Source of the DNA: Membranipora membranacea
Lineage: Eukaryota > Bryozoa > Gymnolaemata > Cheilostomatida > Membraniporidae
Length of the DNA: 64,000 nt
Assembly: GCA_914767715.1 (NCBI GenBank)
Contig: OU612073.1
Span: 11,780,001 to 11,844,000 of the forward strand
Reading direction: 5' to 3'
Both the position numbers and the translations under genes were made by a program. Below are positions 35,801-49,000 of this stretch, piece after piece (position 1 is the stretch's first letter; each line of letters begins with the position of its first letter). The notes under the pieces were generated by a model. That model made no database searches. It was not told the origin of the DNA and was given only the letters and a program-made list of their open reading frames with translations.

Positions 35801-38800
35801 GATGGATCAACAAGCTCTGTGTAAGGAGTACATTTTAATCTCAGTATGAACCAAAGAGAATTCCATTTTACTTGGTATGAACCGCAGCACAGAAAAACCT
35901 TTCTTTGGTTTTGGTTTTCGGTCCTGGTTCTCAGCTAGAAAACGAATATAGCCACAAATGCCAACCATCCTTCTCATCAAGCATGCTGTCAATAACACCG
36001 CCTCACAGAGGAGGTTTTCTGCAACATCAAATTTGAATGTTTTACATAAATTCACTGTGTATCGCTGGATGTCAGACCCCGTTCATTTGATGTCCTAGAC
36101 TCACGTGACCTATGGCCCATAACACATGCATTGCATTTACAAATTTATGGCTCGCTGACTACTTCATCTCGGTTCATATGCAACAGGTACAGTATACAGA
36201 GGAAGAAAGTCTAAGACATGACTGGATGATAAATTATTAAATAAATTTTTAATTTGAAAAGTTCCAAATATGAATCGCAAATCTCCTCACCTCAAACATG
36301 TTGTCAAATCCGACGTTCATAATCCTGAACATATATGTGTCTCCTGATTGCACTTTGTGGATAGTCAGAGGTGTTTTGTTGTTACTGAACCGACCTCTAC
36401 CATTAATCAAGAAGGAGTCAGAAGCTAAGTCACCCACATCCTCATCAGCCAAGTCATCATACCGGTCTGGGATCTCTGTAATGTCGAGGTAAACAGGGTT
36501 AAGAATGTGCCATAGTATGGTTAATAGATCATCGTAATGTTTTAGCCAGCAGTTGCTAGTGAGATGATCACATACCAACAGCAACAGGGTGTTACATCAG
36601 TTCCACCACACTTTTTTTTCAAAACCATGAGCTCTACTCTTTACAGCACAGTACAGAAATAACAATAAGGAGTTGCCCTCTCTGTATGACCACCAACTAG
36701 ATGTTTTGATGCCACAACTCTCTATTTAAATTTTTGACTGGTGGCACTGCTGGGCAAAGCCCAGCTGTGTCAGCAATGGTTTAAGTGTATAAACTTCAAC
36801 CATTATCCACACAATGATTGCAAAGAATGATATTTCCTTTTTATCAAATTTCGAGTATTTTTGTATTTTTATGGCGAGTGTAACAAGAGTGAAATTGAAA
36901 TTTCTAAGCTATACAGCCTACCAACTTTTGATGTATGGTAATTGGAAAATGAATTCAGATTCTAAGCCTATACTGCCGTACATCAGCAGCTAAGACCATA
37001 AAAACAAAATAACTCAACTCACGATCATACATGGCACTATCAGGTCCTCCTGGCCCGACACCTGCTTGAGAGAAGAACTCATTACTATCCATATGCAGCC
37101 AGTCATTAACGAGAACTGTAAACTCTGAATATGAATCCTGCTCAGGATCACGTATGATAAGCGCTCCGAATAAACCGTCCATCCTCTGAGGACCCAGATG
37201 AGAGTGATACCAGAAAGTACCTGCCTCTTCAGCATAGAATCTATCAAAAAGAAGAGATGGGAATTACACTGGAGAAAAAACGCTACAGATTTTTTTAACA
37301 AGTACCATCACTTAATCAAGGGTTATCTTTGTTCTTTTGATGGTAAACAATTTTTAGATTTTTTGAGAGAGAATACTGAAATTTGGTTGTTGCTTGAAAG
37401 TGTTGAGTTATCATTTTAGGTTATCTCTCTTTTATTTGCGTCATAAAACAATGTTCTTTTTCATATTCCTCCTATTTGAATAGCTTGAATGCTTTCATTG
37501 TTAGATGTTTGAAAAACAGTATGTGATGTGTGTGTAGAATAAAAGTTGGGGTGTAGAAAAGCAGTTTGGAGTTGTTTACAGCTGTGACTTTGGTTAAGGG
37601 TTGACAAGGAATGAGTAAGTGACTCATCACAGTGCAGCTTACTTGTAAGTGAAGGTGTTTCCAGGCGATATGGGACACTGTGTGATGTATGGTACACCAT
37701 CAGAGTAGACTGTGTCACGCTGTGCTAACCCATGCCAGTGTACTGCCGCGGAATCAGTCAGCAGCTTGTTTGTCACATGCACGTAAACCTGTGTACAGAG
37801 AGGAGTAGAACTTTATCTGGTAAGAAAATACTAGAAGATTTCAAAAATACATGCTGCTCTTCGTTTGCTTTATTGGCTCTTAGTTCCAACGCTAAAACTT
37901 ATACTCAAGGCCTGCAGGATAAACTGTGGAATTACAGTAAAATACTCTACTCCTGGCTTGAGTAGAGTACCATACAGTTTGCTTACAATTTCCGTTGATT
38001 CAATATTACTGATCCTGTGACAGCGATCCAAGGTGGACCAACTCCATATGCAAGTAAATTTGATCATAGTTGATCTACAACCGCCTCACCTCAGCACCTA
38101 GAGGTACTTCTATTGTCGGCCCAGGGAACTGACCATTGACAGCAATATACTTGGTTTGGAAGCCATCAAGTGTGATAACGTCTGCTGGGTCAATTGTATG
38201 AACTGTCCCATCATCATATGTCAAGACACCAGTATCTCCCATTGTGACATTCTACAACAGTTAGAGAGAGAAGTCAGGAATGGTCTGATGGTTAAGGGTG
38301 CGGACTTGTGATCTGTGAGGGTTCAATTACTGGCGCATGCAGTCATTTCTTATTTGGTACTGGCGCGCCATTCATCCTAGCGAGGTCTTTGCGGAAGGGG
38401 ACTTAACATATCGGAGGTCCACTGTGTGTTTGCCCACCCCACATGCAGTAAAAAGATCCCCTCTGCCCCTAAGAGTAGCTAGAATTCCGGCGACAAGGGT
38501 ATAGGGTGCGGCTTGAGTACCATGGGCCCCTGTACCTGTACTCTAGAGGGGTAACCCTCTCCGCAATGAGGACATAGATTTAGTGTGAGAATTGAGAAAA
38601 TTGGTAGAACAATAGGATACAGATCGACAACAAAATGTTTGAATTGCGAGTTGCACCCTCTTTCTCTTGATGCATCAGAAGTTAAAGGGGAAACAACTCA
38701 AATTAGGTAAATTAGATCTAACTTGAACAAGAGAAATACCTGTATAAAACTGGATTAGTTACACAAAAGAGGGGGGTTAGGATGTCATTGTTACTATTGT

Positions 38801-41800
38801 CTGGCATGGGACAGAGATAATTTTTTTACAACACCTTGTACACAGTTGGAATTAAATATTATATTCTATAAGCAAACGCTCATAATTCTGTATTTTTTTA
38901 ATGTTTACTTCTTGAGGCTGGTATCTACTTCGAATTCACAACATTTATTTTTATCAGTGATATGTAATAAATCTATCAATCAATTAATCAAACAGTCGAT
39001 GGCTTAACATGAACTTTCATTCAAAACTAAGACTGGTCTTGTTGGTTATGGATGGATGGATTTATTCGATTTCTCAATAAAAGTCTTGGTGCTGTGCTAA
39101 GATATTGCGTTTTCGATAAAAGGTCGAAAAAATTCTTTAAAACTATGGTAGTTACTATAAAAATCATTATAGAAATAGCAGGAATTTAAAATATTGTTTT
39201 ATTCGAGACGTTTACCTTGGCACCTATGAAAGAGTCATGTGCCCAAGCCGTTCAGATCTTTAGGGTTCTGAGACGCCCTGACCTAACTATACTCACCCAT
39301 GTCACATCATCGGTGTCAGTGTAAAGCATGGAAGTCTCCCATGTAAGCTCCCAGTTAAACTCATATACTTCTCGATCGCTGCGGGTTGGGGTTGTTGCCT
39401 GGCTCGTTGCTTCTAGAAGAACATGTGAAGTTAAAGAAATCATCAACCACATAATTCAATCAGAGCAGAAAAGAGAGCCAACAACCTGATATGCAATGTA
39501 GTTTTATTAAGGACATTCATACATTTCGTTATATGAATGCATCATCTTATAATGATGGTGATGAGAAGAGGTTTTATAAGGCGGATATCAAAATAAATCC
39601 AATTTTAAGTAGTCAGTTATTCCGATGGCCCCAACACCCTGAAAGTCTAAACAAACACACATTTAACTAGCCTATCTTGACAAGCTTTGTTCAATGGAGA
39701 AACAATCCTAACTTTCGTCTTGAGTTGCCTCGAATGCCTATTTGGGAGGACGACCTGTTCATAAATTTTTTTACTGACAGGTGTGCTGCTAGCATTTAAT
39801 CCGTGTTAATATTTTTATGTATGTAGTACATAGATTCCATCATCCACCTCAAAGTTGGTGGACAGTTACTCAATTTTTGCCCGTTGATCAGACGCTGGTA
39901 TTCGCTCGCTCGTATACTTCTGTTACTTCCTTGTCTTAAAGTTTTTTTTTAACATATCTCAATTTGACCTTTGTGCCATGAATCAGATGTACTTTTTGAT
40001 TAGTATAGGGCAAGCTAAGCATTCATAAAAAGCCTCCAAGGGATCAAAATTTGATCTCATAATTAATGAATAACATAAACAATGCTGTCAGCTACAGACG
40101 GATAGGAATTTGCTATCACGCTTCTTTGCAAGCAATACGCATGTTCAGCTGACTCTGAATCTCTCTATTTCTAGGTTCATTTTACCTTAACCGGCACAGT
40201 GATAGTTGAGGTAAAATGTGATTGGTTGCTCAAAAAAAAAGTGATTGGTTGCTCAAAATTCTTTTGAGCAACCAACCAATTCTTTTGAGCAAGGCCGCAA
40301 ATCTAATCAACATATTTTTTTAATTTTACCGGTAACCTGATGCACTAAACGAATCTAGCAACAACACATTATCACAGCTAAGGCAAGCAGAAAAAATATT
40401 TCGCTCTCTTTTTAAAAACATTCAGATGCCACCTCAACCACAAAATAAATACAATTCTGCCCTCATATGCTACAATCTGCACAGATTCGGGTCAAAAGGC
40501 CACTGCCACAATGCCACTGGCCAAAAAGCCACTGGCCATAAAGCCACTGGCCAAAAGGCCACTGGTCATAAGGCCACTGGTCATAAGGCCACGGGCCAAA
40601 ATGTCACTGGTAGTGGTCATAAGGCCACTGGCCAAAAGGTTATTGATCATAAGGCCACTGGCTAAAAGGCCAATACCCATAAGGCCACTGGCCAAAAATC
40701 CACGGTTCATAAAGCCACTGGTCCGATGGATAAAATAATAGAAGTCTGATATCAACTTTCTATTGACATGTTTTTGGGCCCATAAAACAAAATTCTAGCT
40801 CTTGATATGCCATCTACCAATGATTTTTTTATTTCTACTCACTGATTCCCATTGTAGTAAAGTTAGAAAATATCTCACCCACCCATTGCAAATAATAATA
40901 AAAGACTCCACTCGGACATCTTCTCACACATTCTATCTATCCAATTTATGCATTAAAATGTACCTTGATGGACAAATTAAAGTCATCACAAACAAACAGT
41001 CAGCACTTTTAGATCGAAGCAATGCGGTACAGAAGAGACAGTCCTTTTGATTGTTTTGTTCGTAATGTGACAATAATTTATATACACTATCGGAAAGGTT
41101 TTTAGTCTAATTTTTACCCGATGCACCCTGTGATCCATTATGATACTTAACAATAACTAAACACTCTTGTGAACAATACAAGCCTCTACAGAAATCTATC
41201 TGTGCACCCATTGAATGTTTTTTTATTTTTGATGACCAACAAACCCAACTGACCCAAGGCCTTTTGGGTGATCACCCCTGCACAAGTACCAGTGCGATTA
41301 GCTGAATACCAGTATAAGTTCTTTGAAATCAACAATGTACTTTACTATCATAAGTTCATGCTTTACAATAACAATTGAGCTGAGTATGATACAGACAACC
41401 TAGGCTGGTATTTGTCTGGCACGCACGTGAGCTGGATTTACATGTGCCGTAATCAACTTCTGCTGGTTTTTTTTTCACAGTAGTGATTGCCAATTATTGG
41501 CAATCACTCAATAAGAAAGAAACATAAAACATAAATCTGTTGGCATTATAACCCAAATCATAACAAGACAATGACTAAAAGTACTCTTAGTCCTCCGACG
41601 GCTGCAATGTGTTTGAGAATGTAATACCGCTAACTCACATTGCAAACGTCTGAGCACTTACACTAGACTAGATAGAGACCATCACCTCTCGCCATAGATA
41701 TTTTTCCTAGGTAGATATTAAGATTAATCTTTATTTGCTATTAGCATCACAGATACTATTACATGGCTGACAAGTTTAAAAATCGATTGCTTGTGAGAAT

Positions 41801-42965
41801 GAAACTACAACCTATGATGTCGGTCACATCGATACAGGCCTTTGTAGTCACTTATATTGATCAATCACTGAGTAATGCATTGACAGACCTAAATATAAGG
41901 TGCCGCAATAAAGGCAAGGGCAATCCTCAACTGTGACACCTATATATTTTCATATACCATTGTATGGCTCTTAATCAGACTAAGGGAACCAAAGGGACTT
42001 TTAGTGCACAAAACCAGCCATAAACTAAGGAATTCTGGAGTTTTTGGGGTGACCACGGGGTAAATCCAGGGTTTATCTCCCCTGCAGAATGTGGAAGAAT
42101 AAGAGCAAAGGAGGTATGGCTATGAGGCATGTGCAACAAAAAACTGCCTTATAATAGTAGGTCACTCGAGGTTGGATATGATCTTTAAGCTTACTGCATA
42201 CCTGGAGCCTATGGTTATAGGGCAACTTCAAAATCAAAAGTTAATTTTTCAAAAAGTTCTTAAAATTACAGAATTTGTCAGCATCTTAAGTACATACAAG
42301 GTCGTGTAACTTAACTTTTTGAGCTGTTTAAATTGATATACTGGTGACCATCTCTGCTTAAATGATGAAGATTGTTGTCAATAAATGTTAAAAACAAAAA
42401 CTTGATCTGGTACTATAACTCCAATCGCAATCACGCTATGATGCAAAATAAATTAAATGTTTTAAGGTATAACAGCATTTGTGATATGGCTGACAATAAA
42501 AGACGCCTCAGAAGACTGTATGCTGGTAGACAGAGTAGGAGTACTAAAAAAGAAACCATGGACCTGTTTTGGCTGTAACCATCCCATTGAATCAATATCA
42601 TATACTCCTTAATATATTTTTTACTGACGATTGCACCCAGGAAACTGATCCAAGATGCTTTGAATCCTTACGATGAATGCTTCTGGGATATACAATTACA
42701 GCGTGCAAAATTTGTTTAAATAATAGTAATACTGGCTTGATGATTACTGCCTCCACAGACATTTCGTCATTCAACTCTAGATGATCAGTTTGTGAATGAG
42801 GATATTGGTCTACTGTTCAAGCAGGATAGACTACTTACCGACTTTAGATTTTGCTGCCTCAGTTTTCAGCGCTAAATGTATGACAGCTGCCAGCAGCGCA
42901 ACTATGATTATCCCCATAACAATAAGCACACCAATCAGACATCTCTGTCTTTTTAGTTCAGCCAT
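32889..42965 (-). CDS. Membrane-anchored multicopper oxidase (laccase type)
   Basis: Twelve exons read downwards: 42965-42839, 39412-39297, 38251-38090, 37788-37643, 37240-37023, 36475-36291, 35784-35652, 35135-34901, 34631-34436, 34112-33974, 33464-33261 and 32983-32889. All phases agree; 651 residues. All copper-ligand motifs are present: HWHG (152-155), WYHSH (194-198), HTWHQHG (523-529) and HCHQTEHLHEGM (611-622), the last supplying the type-1 Cys and an axial Met. VNGQFPGPTIEV and IDGHRMTVVGTD are typical of laccases. It should couple oxidation of phenols, diamines or metal ions to reduction of oxygen to water. Exon 1 encodes a signal anchor (LIGVLIVMGIIIVALLAAVIHLAL) after a short basic cytosolic start, predicting a type II protein with an extracellular oxidase. 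The exon 1 link crosses a 3.4-kb intron and is the least certain junction, though phase 1 matches. Confidence 0.88.
38272..38590 (+). mobile_element. tRNA-derived SINE with long body
   Basis: A box A-like TGGTCTGATGGTTAAGGGTG at 38281 and a box B-like GGGTTCAATTACTGG at 38319 are followed by a GC-richer body of about 250 bp (GGCGCGCCATTC, CACCCCACATGCAG, GGTAACCCTCTCCGC) that contrasts with the surrounding intron. It lies in intron 2 of the oxidase gene. Confidence 0.55.
40200..40295. repeat. Direct and inverted GATTGGTTGCTCAAAA repeats
   Basis: GTGATTGGTTGCTCAAAA occurs twice in tandem and then once inverted (TTTTGAGCAACCAACCAAT), with a further TTTTGAGCAAG, forming a small hairpin-capable cluster in the first oxidase intron. 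Confidence 0.65.
40491..40728. repeat. Minisatellite of AAGGCCACTGG units
   Basis: About 15 imperfect copies of a 15-16-bp unit such as CATAAGGCCACTGGTC or AAAAAGCCACTGGC. It is open in more than one frame only because the unit is near 15 bp; I do not treat it as coding. Located in the first intron of the oxidase gene. Confidence 0.85.
41482..41508. other. 27-nt near-perfect palindrome
   Basis: AGTGATTGCCAAT and its exact complement are separated by one base, in the long first oxidase intron. It could form a 13-bp stem; no terminator logic applies here and the function is unknown. Confidence 0.6.
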
Positions 42966-44975
42966 GACTTGCAACCTTTTCTCCAAGACTTGTTGTGGTG
43001 ATGTGTTATTATGCAAACTCTACTGGGTGAACTATAATGAAAAGCATGTGTGCTTATAAAACACTGCACATTAGACTTCCTTATTATCGACCTCATATAG
43101 AAGATTATTTTGTCACGACCTGACCTATTTATATCCAGACCACATAAATAACGAAATACTCAAAACAAAACACCCATTTTGTAGCATCTCAAATTACATT
43201 ACCAGATTCTGCAGGGCAACAATTGACCAAGGAAAAACCGAGGTGTGGTTCACCCATATCCTACATCAATAAATTCTGATGATAAATGCAGATAGTGAGA
43301 TATGATCCGGGAGGGATTTTAAGGTCAGAATTCTATTATTGATGAAGCTTGATCTCGTTCTCGCATTTGGAGTTGCTTACTCTCTACTGCTAAGCAGCAC
43401 CATCTCAGTAGAGAAAGAGCAACTCCCAATACAGGAACTGGATGGCACATGGTCTAGCCAGTGAGTGTGGGTGGTATATCCCACCAGAATTCTCCCTGAT
43501 CCCACCCTCCCCGGTCTAGCACAGAGTTATACGCAGAGTTCCGCACTCCTCGAAGGATCTGAAGGGACATCATATTAATACCTTTTCCTCTTTAGCTGTT
43601 CTTTCTATACAAGGTTTTCCTTGTCTCTGGTTTCCGTCATTCCATTTCTGTGGAGATGTTTCACTGATTGCTGACAATGTTGAATGGGATAACAGTTTTG
43701 CCTCAACACAATGATGGTAACGATACTTAGAGAAAGAAAACCAATGTTATTTGTCTGACAGTCAGTTGGGTAGTTCAGGTGAATTGAATTTGGCATCGAA
43801 ACAGTGGGAATATCTTTCATTGTCTACCCACTTGTTTAAAGATAAACACACTCATTTGGCTGTTATCATAATAAAAATAGATCCAACTAAGCAAAGATAA
43901 AAACAGCAGGCATGCTATGACAAATTATTGATCAATATTTTATATATTTATAAAGATTTAATAAGGCTCTAAAACCAACGTCTCAACCACCAGGTTTTAA
44001 TTATTGATGTTGTTTAAAATTAATGAAGATGACATGGTATGACATAGCTTTAATATAAATCCAACACAAGTCATGCAGTTCAACCTCTAGAGAGTTCTAG
44101 GAAATCAATAAAGTCCAACAAAGCCTCAGGATCAACAACTGATAAGTTATTAGGTTTGGTGGAGGAGGCAATCATACCATTATTGACAGCAGGACGAAGG
44201 CAGGTGTCAGTTCCCCAGACGTAATCTTAATTATTGTCAACAAACTGAATAGGCTTAGATTACCAGCCTTATGTTTGCACTGCACAAACAGGTTGGTCAC
44301 AGACATGCTCACTCTTTGACACAACTGTGCCCACTATAAGACACGCTCACTTAGATGTGATCGCTCTCAGACAAGCACACATCACCCACCATAACAAAGC
44401 GAGCACCAGGAAAGAGCATCTCTCTAATAATATTTGACGGAATTACAATGAGCTTTTCGGATGGTAAGCCTACTAGAAATTAGTTTTTGAGTAGATCTTA
44501 ACTGATTTGGATATATTTTTAGGCCACCCATAAATGGTTCCGGAATTATACATTGCTTTTACAATGAGCCAAAGGGTTTCTCATGCTTATGCTGATGTCT
44601 CAGAGCTGATTTTGAACAAAGTAGGCTTCAGGATTCTGAAGTGCGTCAATTTTGCCCAGACCCTGGACAGCATTGTTAAGTGTAGCAGTGTGAAAAAAAG
44701 TTAATCAATTTCAGAGCAGCAGTAGTTCTAGCCTAATTTCTCAGTGATCCGATAACCTCTGTCAGGATCACCAGTATTATTGGTGGTGATGAGTGTTGCT
44801 TTGCCCTCGTGTCAACAACTCCAACTGGAAGTTCATTTCTGTGTGAAGATCATTTTGCTGCTTAAAATGGACGAGAAACCCTATGAATTGAAACACAAAA
44901 TTATTTATGACAGATTTCTGATTTGAATTGGTACTTCATCTGAGATTTAGTAGTGCTTCATATTTTCAGCACTTT
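42966..44975. other. Intergenic region
   Basis: About 2 kb between the oxidase start (-) and the orphan ORF (+). It holds a foldback/hairpin at 43303-43528. A pyrimidine-tract acceptor near 43594 precedes about 38 open codons (VLSIQGFPCLWFPSF...), but no partner exon with a matching phase was found. Confidence 0.35.
43303..43528. repeat. Imperfect foldback with strong central hairpin
   Basis: Outer parts pair imperfectly (CCGGGAGGG...AGAATTCT against AGAATTCT...CCCTCCCCGG). The centre is a 21-bp stem with three mismatches, GGAGTTGCTTACTCTCTACTG (43368) against its complement ending near 43425, with a loop of about 16 nt. It could be a MITE or a small-RNA precursor. Confidence 0.5.
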
Positions 44976-45320
44976 ATGTCTAACGAGAGCATCGGCCATG
45001 TTTTAGATGCAGAGCAGTTCATAGCTGCGGACTTGAATCTCTACTCAAACCCATTGAACAGAGCTCTCGGCCACAAACGCAACGCAGGAAAAGGCAAAAC
45101 AGCGCTAACGAAAACAGCATCTCAAGACAAGAAATCTACCTCACCCACCGCCAAATCAACAAAGTCGGGCGGTACAAAGACCACCCCTTCATCAGATAAG
45201 GAGATGAAGAGAAAGGAGTCTAATGTTGATGAGATAGCTGATAGAACTGATACTATGATAGCCTGTGATCTCAACAAATATGATTCTCCTATGAAGGAAC
45301 TGGAGACAAAATATGAATGA
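44976..45320 (+). CDS. Orphan 114-residue Lys/Ser/Thr-rich protein
   Basis: A single coding exon just after a consensus acceptor (TATTTTCAG, ending at 44969) with Met at 44976 and stop at 45318, suggesting a non-coding 5' exon upstream or further coding exons not found. The protein has a low-complexity basic middle (KKSTSPTAKSTKSGGTK) flanked by two similar short motifs, AADLNLYSNPLNRAL near the start and ACDLNKYDSPMKELE near the end. No known domain is recognised and there is no signal peptide or membrane helix. Codon use and open length in this AT-rich setting support it being real. Confidence 0.5.
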   Translation: MSNESIGHVLDAEQFIAADLNLYSNPLNRALGHKRNAGKGKTALTKTASQDKKSTSPTAKSTKSGGTKTTPSSDKEMKRKESNVDEIADRTDTMIACDLNKYDSPMKELETKYE

Positions 45321-46006
45321 CTGATAAACACACAAAGATACACACCAACATACACCGACAGGTCCAAGTTGCCCAAACTGTTAAAAAGGATACATTTGAG
45401 ATTTAGAATATAAAAACCATTGAATTGTGCCAAATCTCTGCTCTTGAAATGATATAGATGAAGTATAGCATAATAATAATCCCGATTCAATATTGTTGAA
45501 CTCATAAGAAAACATTATTCCCCTGACCTCTGACCCTTGACCCCTTCATCTAACATGAACACAGCATGCATATTAATGACGCTACCTGTCTCAATTGGAC
45601 CTATGTTTGCTGTCTTGGGTGATCAATGCACATATTCTGTTCTATAACATAAACCTGTTTGTTTGATTTCATTCTACAGCACAGATTAATTAGGTTCTCC
45701 TGTTTCAAACAAAAATATCAACCATAACTACCCAGCCATTTTATAATCTTAATTTGTCCCATTGTTTAAAATTGAAATAAAAAATCGATTGAGAAGCAGA
45801 TAATAAGGCACAATACACAAATTTTCAATCATTTCTTTACTAAGCTCAAGTTTGACATAATAAATGTGGTATATTTCATATGACGTATGCCAATAAAGAT
45901 CGGATTTGGTTCCATTATTGGTAAATCGTAGAAAAATCATTAGGAAAATTTATTAACTATGTACATTGCAAAGATGGGTCCATAACGAGGGACCATGGGC
46001 ATAGAT
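45321..46006. other. Convergent intergenic region
   Basis: About 690 bp between the stops of the orphan ORF (+) and the Tat-SF1 gene (-); 3'-UTR-like, no repeat or gene recognised. Confidence 0.4.
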
Positions 46007-49000
46007 TCACAAATCTTTTGTCTCCATAGGAGATTCGGTTGTTATTGCTGCCTCGGTTGAAGAGTTGTCACTCTTATTACTAGCGTTTTCAGTGTTAGTT
46101 TCATCAGTTTTGGAGTTTTCTCCCCCGGATTCGAGATATTCATCCCACTTTCTCAATCTCTCAGCTTCTTGTTCAGGCGTCTCTTTAATTACAAACTTCT
46201 CCTTTCCATCCCAATTAGTTACAGCTATTCGCCTGCCACCGAACCATCTATAATTATACATTCAGAAAAGAACATGTAAATCTCTGAAAGACCAAGTCAT
46301 TACGTAGGTAAACTTTTTCGAGTTAGCCTAAGCTGTAGATTGCAATGTAGTAATATCTAGCCACAGTCTTAGGTGTTTAATGTGTCTTAAACTGTGGCGA
46401 TTCATGGTATACATCAACTCCAACCACTTATCATAAAGCAGGGAGTTTAGGGTAGTATGTCCCAAACTCCCTGAGTAAAGTTGCATCAAAGTTGACTGAA
46501 TTCAGAGTTGTGGCCCGCGGCGTGGCTGTTGAACTTAAAAGAAGTAACTGTTTGATCAAGAGATGATATAACCATAACACTGAATGGTCACCTTTTACTG
46601 CCATAACATTTCAGAAACTTCTAGCTATCGCTAACAAAGAGCACATGTAGATTTGTTCTTACTGCTACCCACCGTATAACACTGGCTTTCATTCATCAAC
46701 ACAATAATGTCCATAAGCATATAAAATATTCTAGGTCTCAGTCTATACCTGTTGTTGAGAGCGGCTACACAAGCGTCAGCGTCCTCAAACTCTTTGTAGA
46801 CCACCACAATCACCCCATCAGCATTACGCTAAAAACAGTATAGCAGCTATGTATATATCATCATGGAAAAAGTACCTTTTGAGTACATTCAAATTTCAAC
46901 TTTGAGTGAAAATGAGTTGAAAATGGGCCATTTGGTGTTAATGAACCTAATAGCAGTTTTCTAAATTAGGCTGCGAACTCTAGAATGATACCAAAAACCA
47001 GATTCATGCACAATCATTTTAAAGGAGTAGTAGGTCTACAGGTAGGAGTTGATCAAGTAACATTACAAGAAAAAATTTACATTTGAAATCTTATTCTGTT
47101 ATCAAGCTCTAGTCAGTTTTGCTAAAATTGACATCTGCTCACTGTTAAATGCCATGAAGCTCTTTAAACAATGATTTCTCAAAAAAAAGAAACATTAATT
47201 GCTGGTATTCGATTCCAAGAATTAACCAAATTGACAACATTGATTTCCTATTTGTTTCCATCCCATAGTGTGCTCACAGCAAATGCCTTCGTCAACATTG
47301 ATCACACAAGAGAGGCAAGTAAATAGCTGAATATTTTCCTTTATCTGATTATATGGTTATATAGGCTACTTACATCGTGTATGGTGATTTTCTTGATTTC
47401 ACCAAATTTACCACATTCTTGTCTCATATCAGATCTGATCTCCTGTATAGCAGCTGGATTCTTCTGTTAAACATGGCCAGAAGGAAAGAATATTATTATA
47501 CAGTGCTTGCAGAATATAAAATGAACAAGGACATTATCATCACTATGCAGTAAGCTTCATAAATAATTTATATTGAAACTAATTTGGTTCATGGTAATTA
47601 CACATACTACTGTACATTATTTCTTTGGGGGGAATAGCCTTGTCACGTGGCTAAACAAAGAAAGTAGCCGGTTGACAAGCCTAAGGGGTACGCTGAATAT
47701 AAATAGCAGCTGATACTAATTTGACTGATGATAGTAAGCCAAAACAGGAAAAAAAGAGTGTTACGTGAAATAAATCAGACTCACGTCAAACTCTGCAGGG
47801 TCAAAGACGTTCTTGAGTACGGCAGTTTTCTCAGACTGAAATCTCTCATCTGGTAGTTTGTCTGGTCTCCAGTCTAATAACCTACAAGATATCAGAACAT
47901 TAGGGCAAGCGCTCCAAACTCGGATAGGGTGCTGGTAATGGCATTCCCTTCCAGAGTAGTAGGAGGTGGCTCAGTTGGTAAGAGCGTCGGACTTCAGCAC
48001 GCAAGTGTTGAAAGCCGTTGGTTCGAGTCCCACTGTAGTCCACTGACTATCGGGGATTGTTGGACCTCCAGGTGTGCTCCGAACTGCCTTGAAACTGAGA
48101 GCAAATTGTGACTGATGAAACCTCGCGATTTCAACCAACATTTTTTTAACCAACAGACCACCTTCCTGGTAATGGAATGCCGCTACAAGCAACTTGATCA
48201 GAGTTTGAGCGCTCAAAACTAGCAGAACATAACACCGTGTCAGTGTTACTGGATACCACAGTACAGTACAGATGCTAGAGTAACATGTATAGATGATATG
48301 AGCTCACAAATAATAAAGTTATTGAGTTCACTTGTCGACAAGCAACATTTTAAGGAAGGTTTCAGGGAGCATTTATCAACTTGAAGACCCATTCTAGGAG
48401 TTGAAGTTTTTTTTTTGAAAAACTATTACGTTGGAAAATTAAAGCTAGGTGCACTGTTGGCAAAAGTAATATTCACTTAAACTAACTTGGATTGTTTTTC
48501 TTTTTCTTTCCTCTTTGCCTTGTTATTTTTTGGTTTCCGTCTCATTTTTGGATCAAAGTTTCCCTTCATTTTAAACTCTGCTAAACTGATGTCCAGTTTG
48601 CTACCTCTGAGATCTGACTCATCCAGCAGCTGGAAGACTAAATCTATCGACTCACGCTGTAAAAATATAAAATTATAAATGAATCAACTTTTTTTTCTGA
48701 TTTTATATTAGGCCTATATGTAGCCTCGATAAGCTTTGAGAGGTGGGTGAATCTTATCAAGGCAGCCCAATTTATATGTAACAATGGCAACAAGGGTACA
48801 AGGTAACATCTCATTTCCCCAAGGCAACCATCTCATGATTAAGTTCAATCCAGTTTTGCCTGAATCACAAAAAAAAAAACGATCTTACAATAAGGAGAAG
48901 CAACTCAACATGCAGGCAAACTGAAACCACACAAGGACCAGGGAAACATCAAATTCACACAATTTACTCACTACGATTCAGTTAGGAAGTGGACAGTAGT

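Noticed and set aside
43342-43460. A Met-initiated frame (MKLDLVLAFGVAYSLLLS...) that looks like a signal peptide followed by a GTGAGT donor
   Set aside because: It coincides with one arm and the loop of an inverted repeat and no downstream exon joins in the required phase; kept only as part of the foldback.
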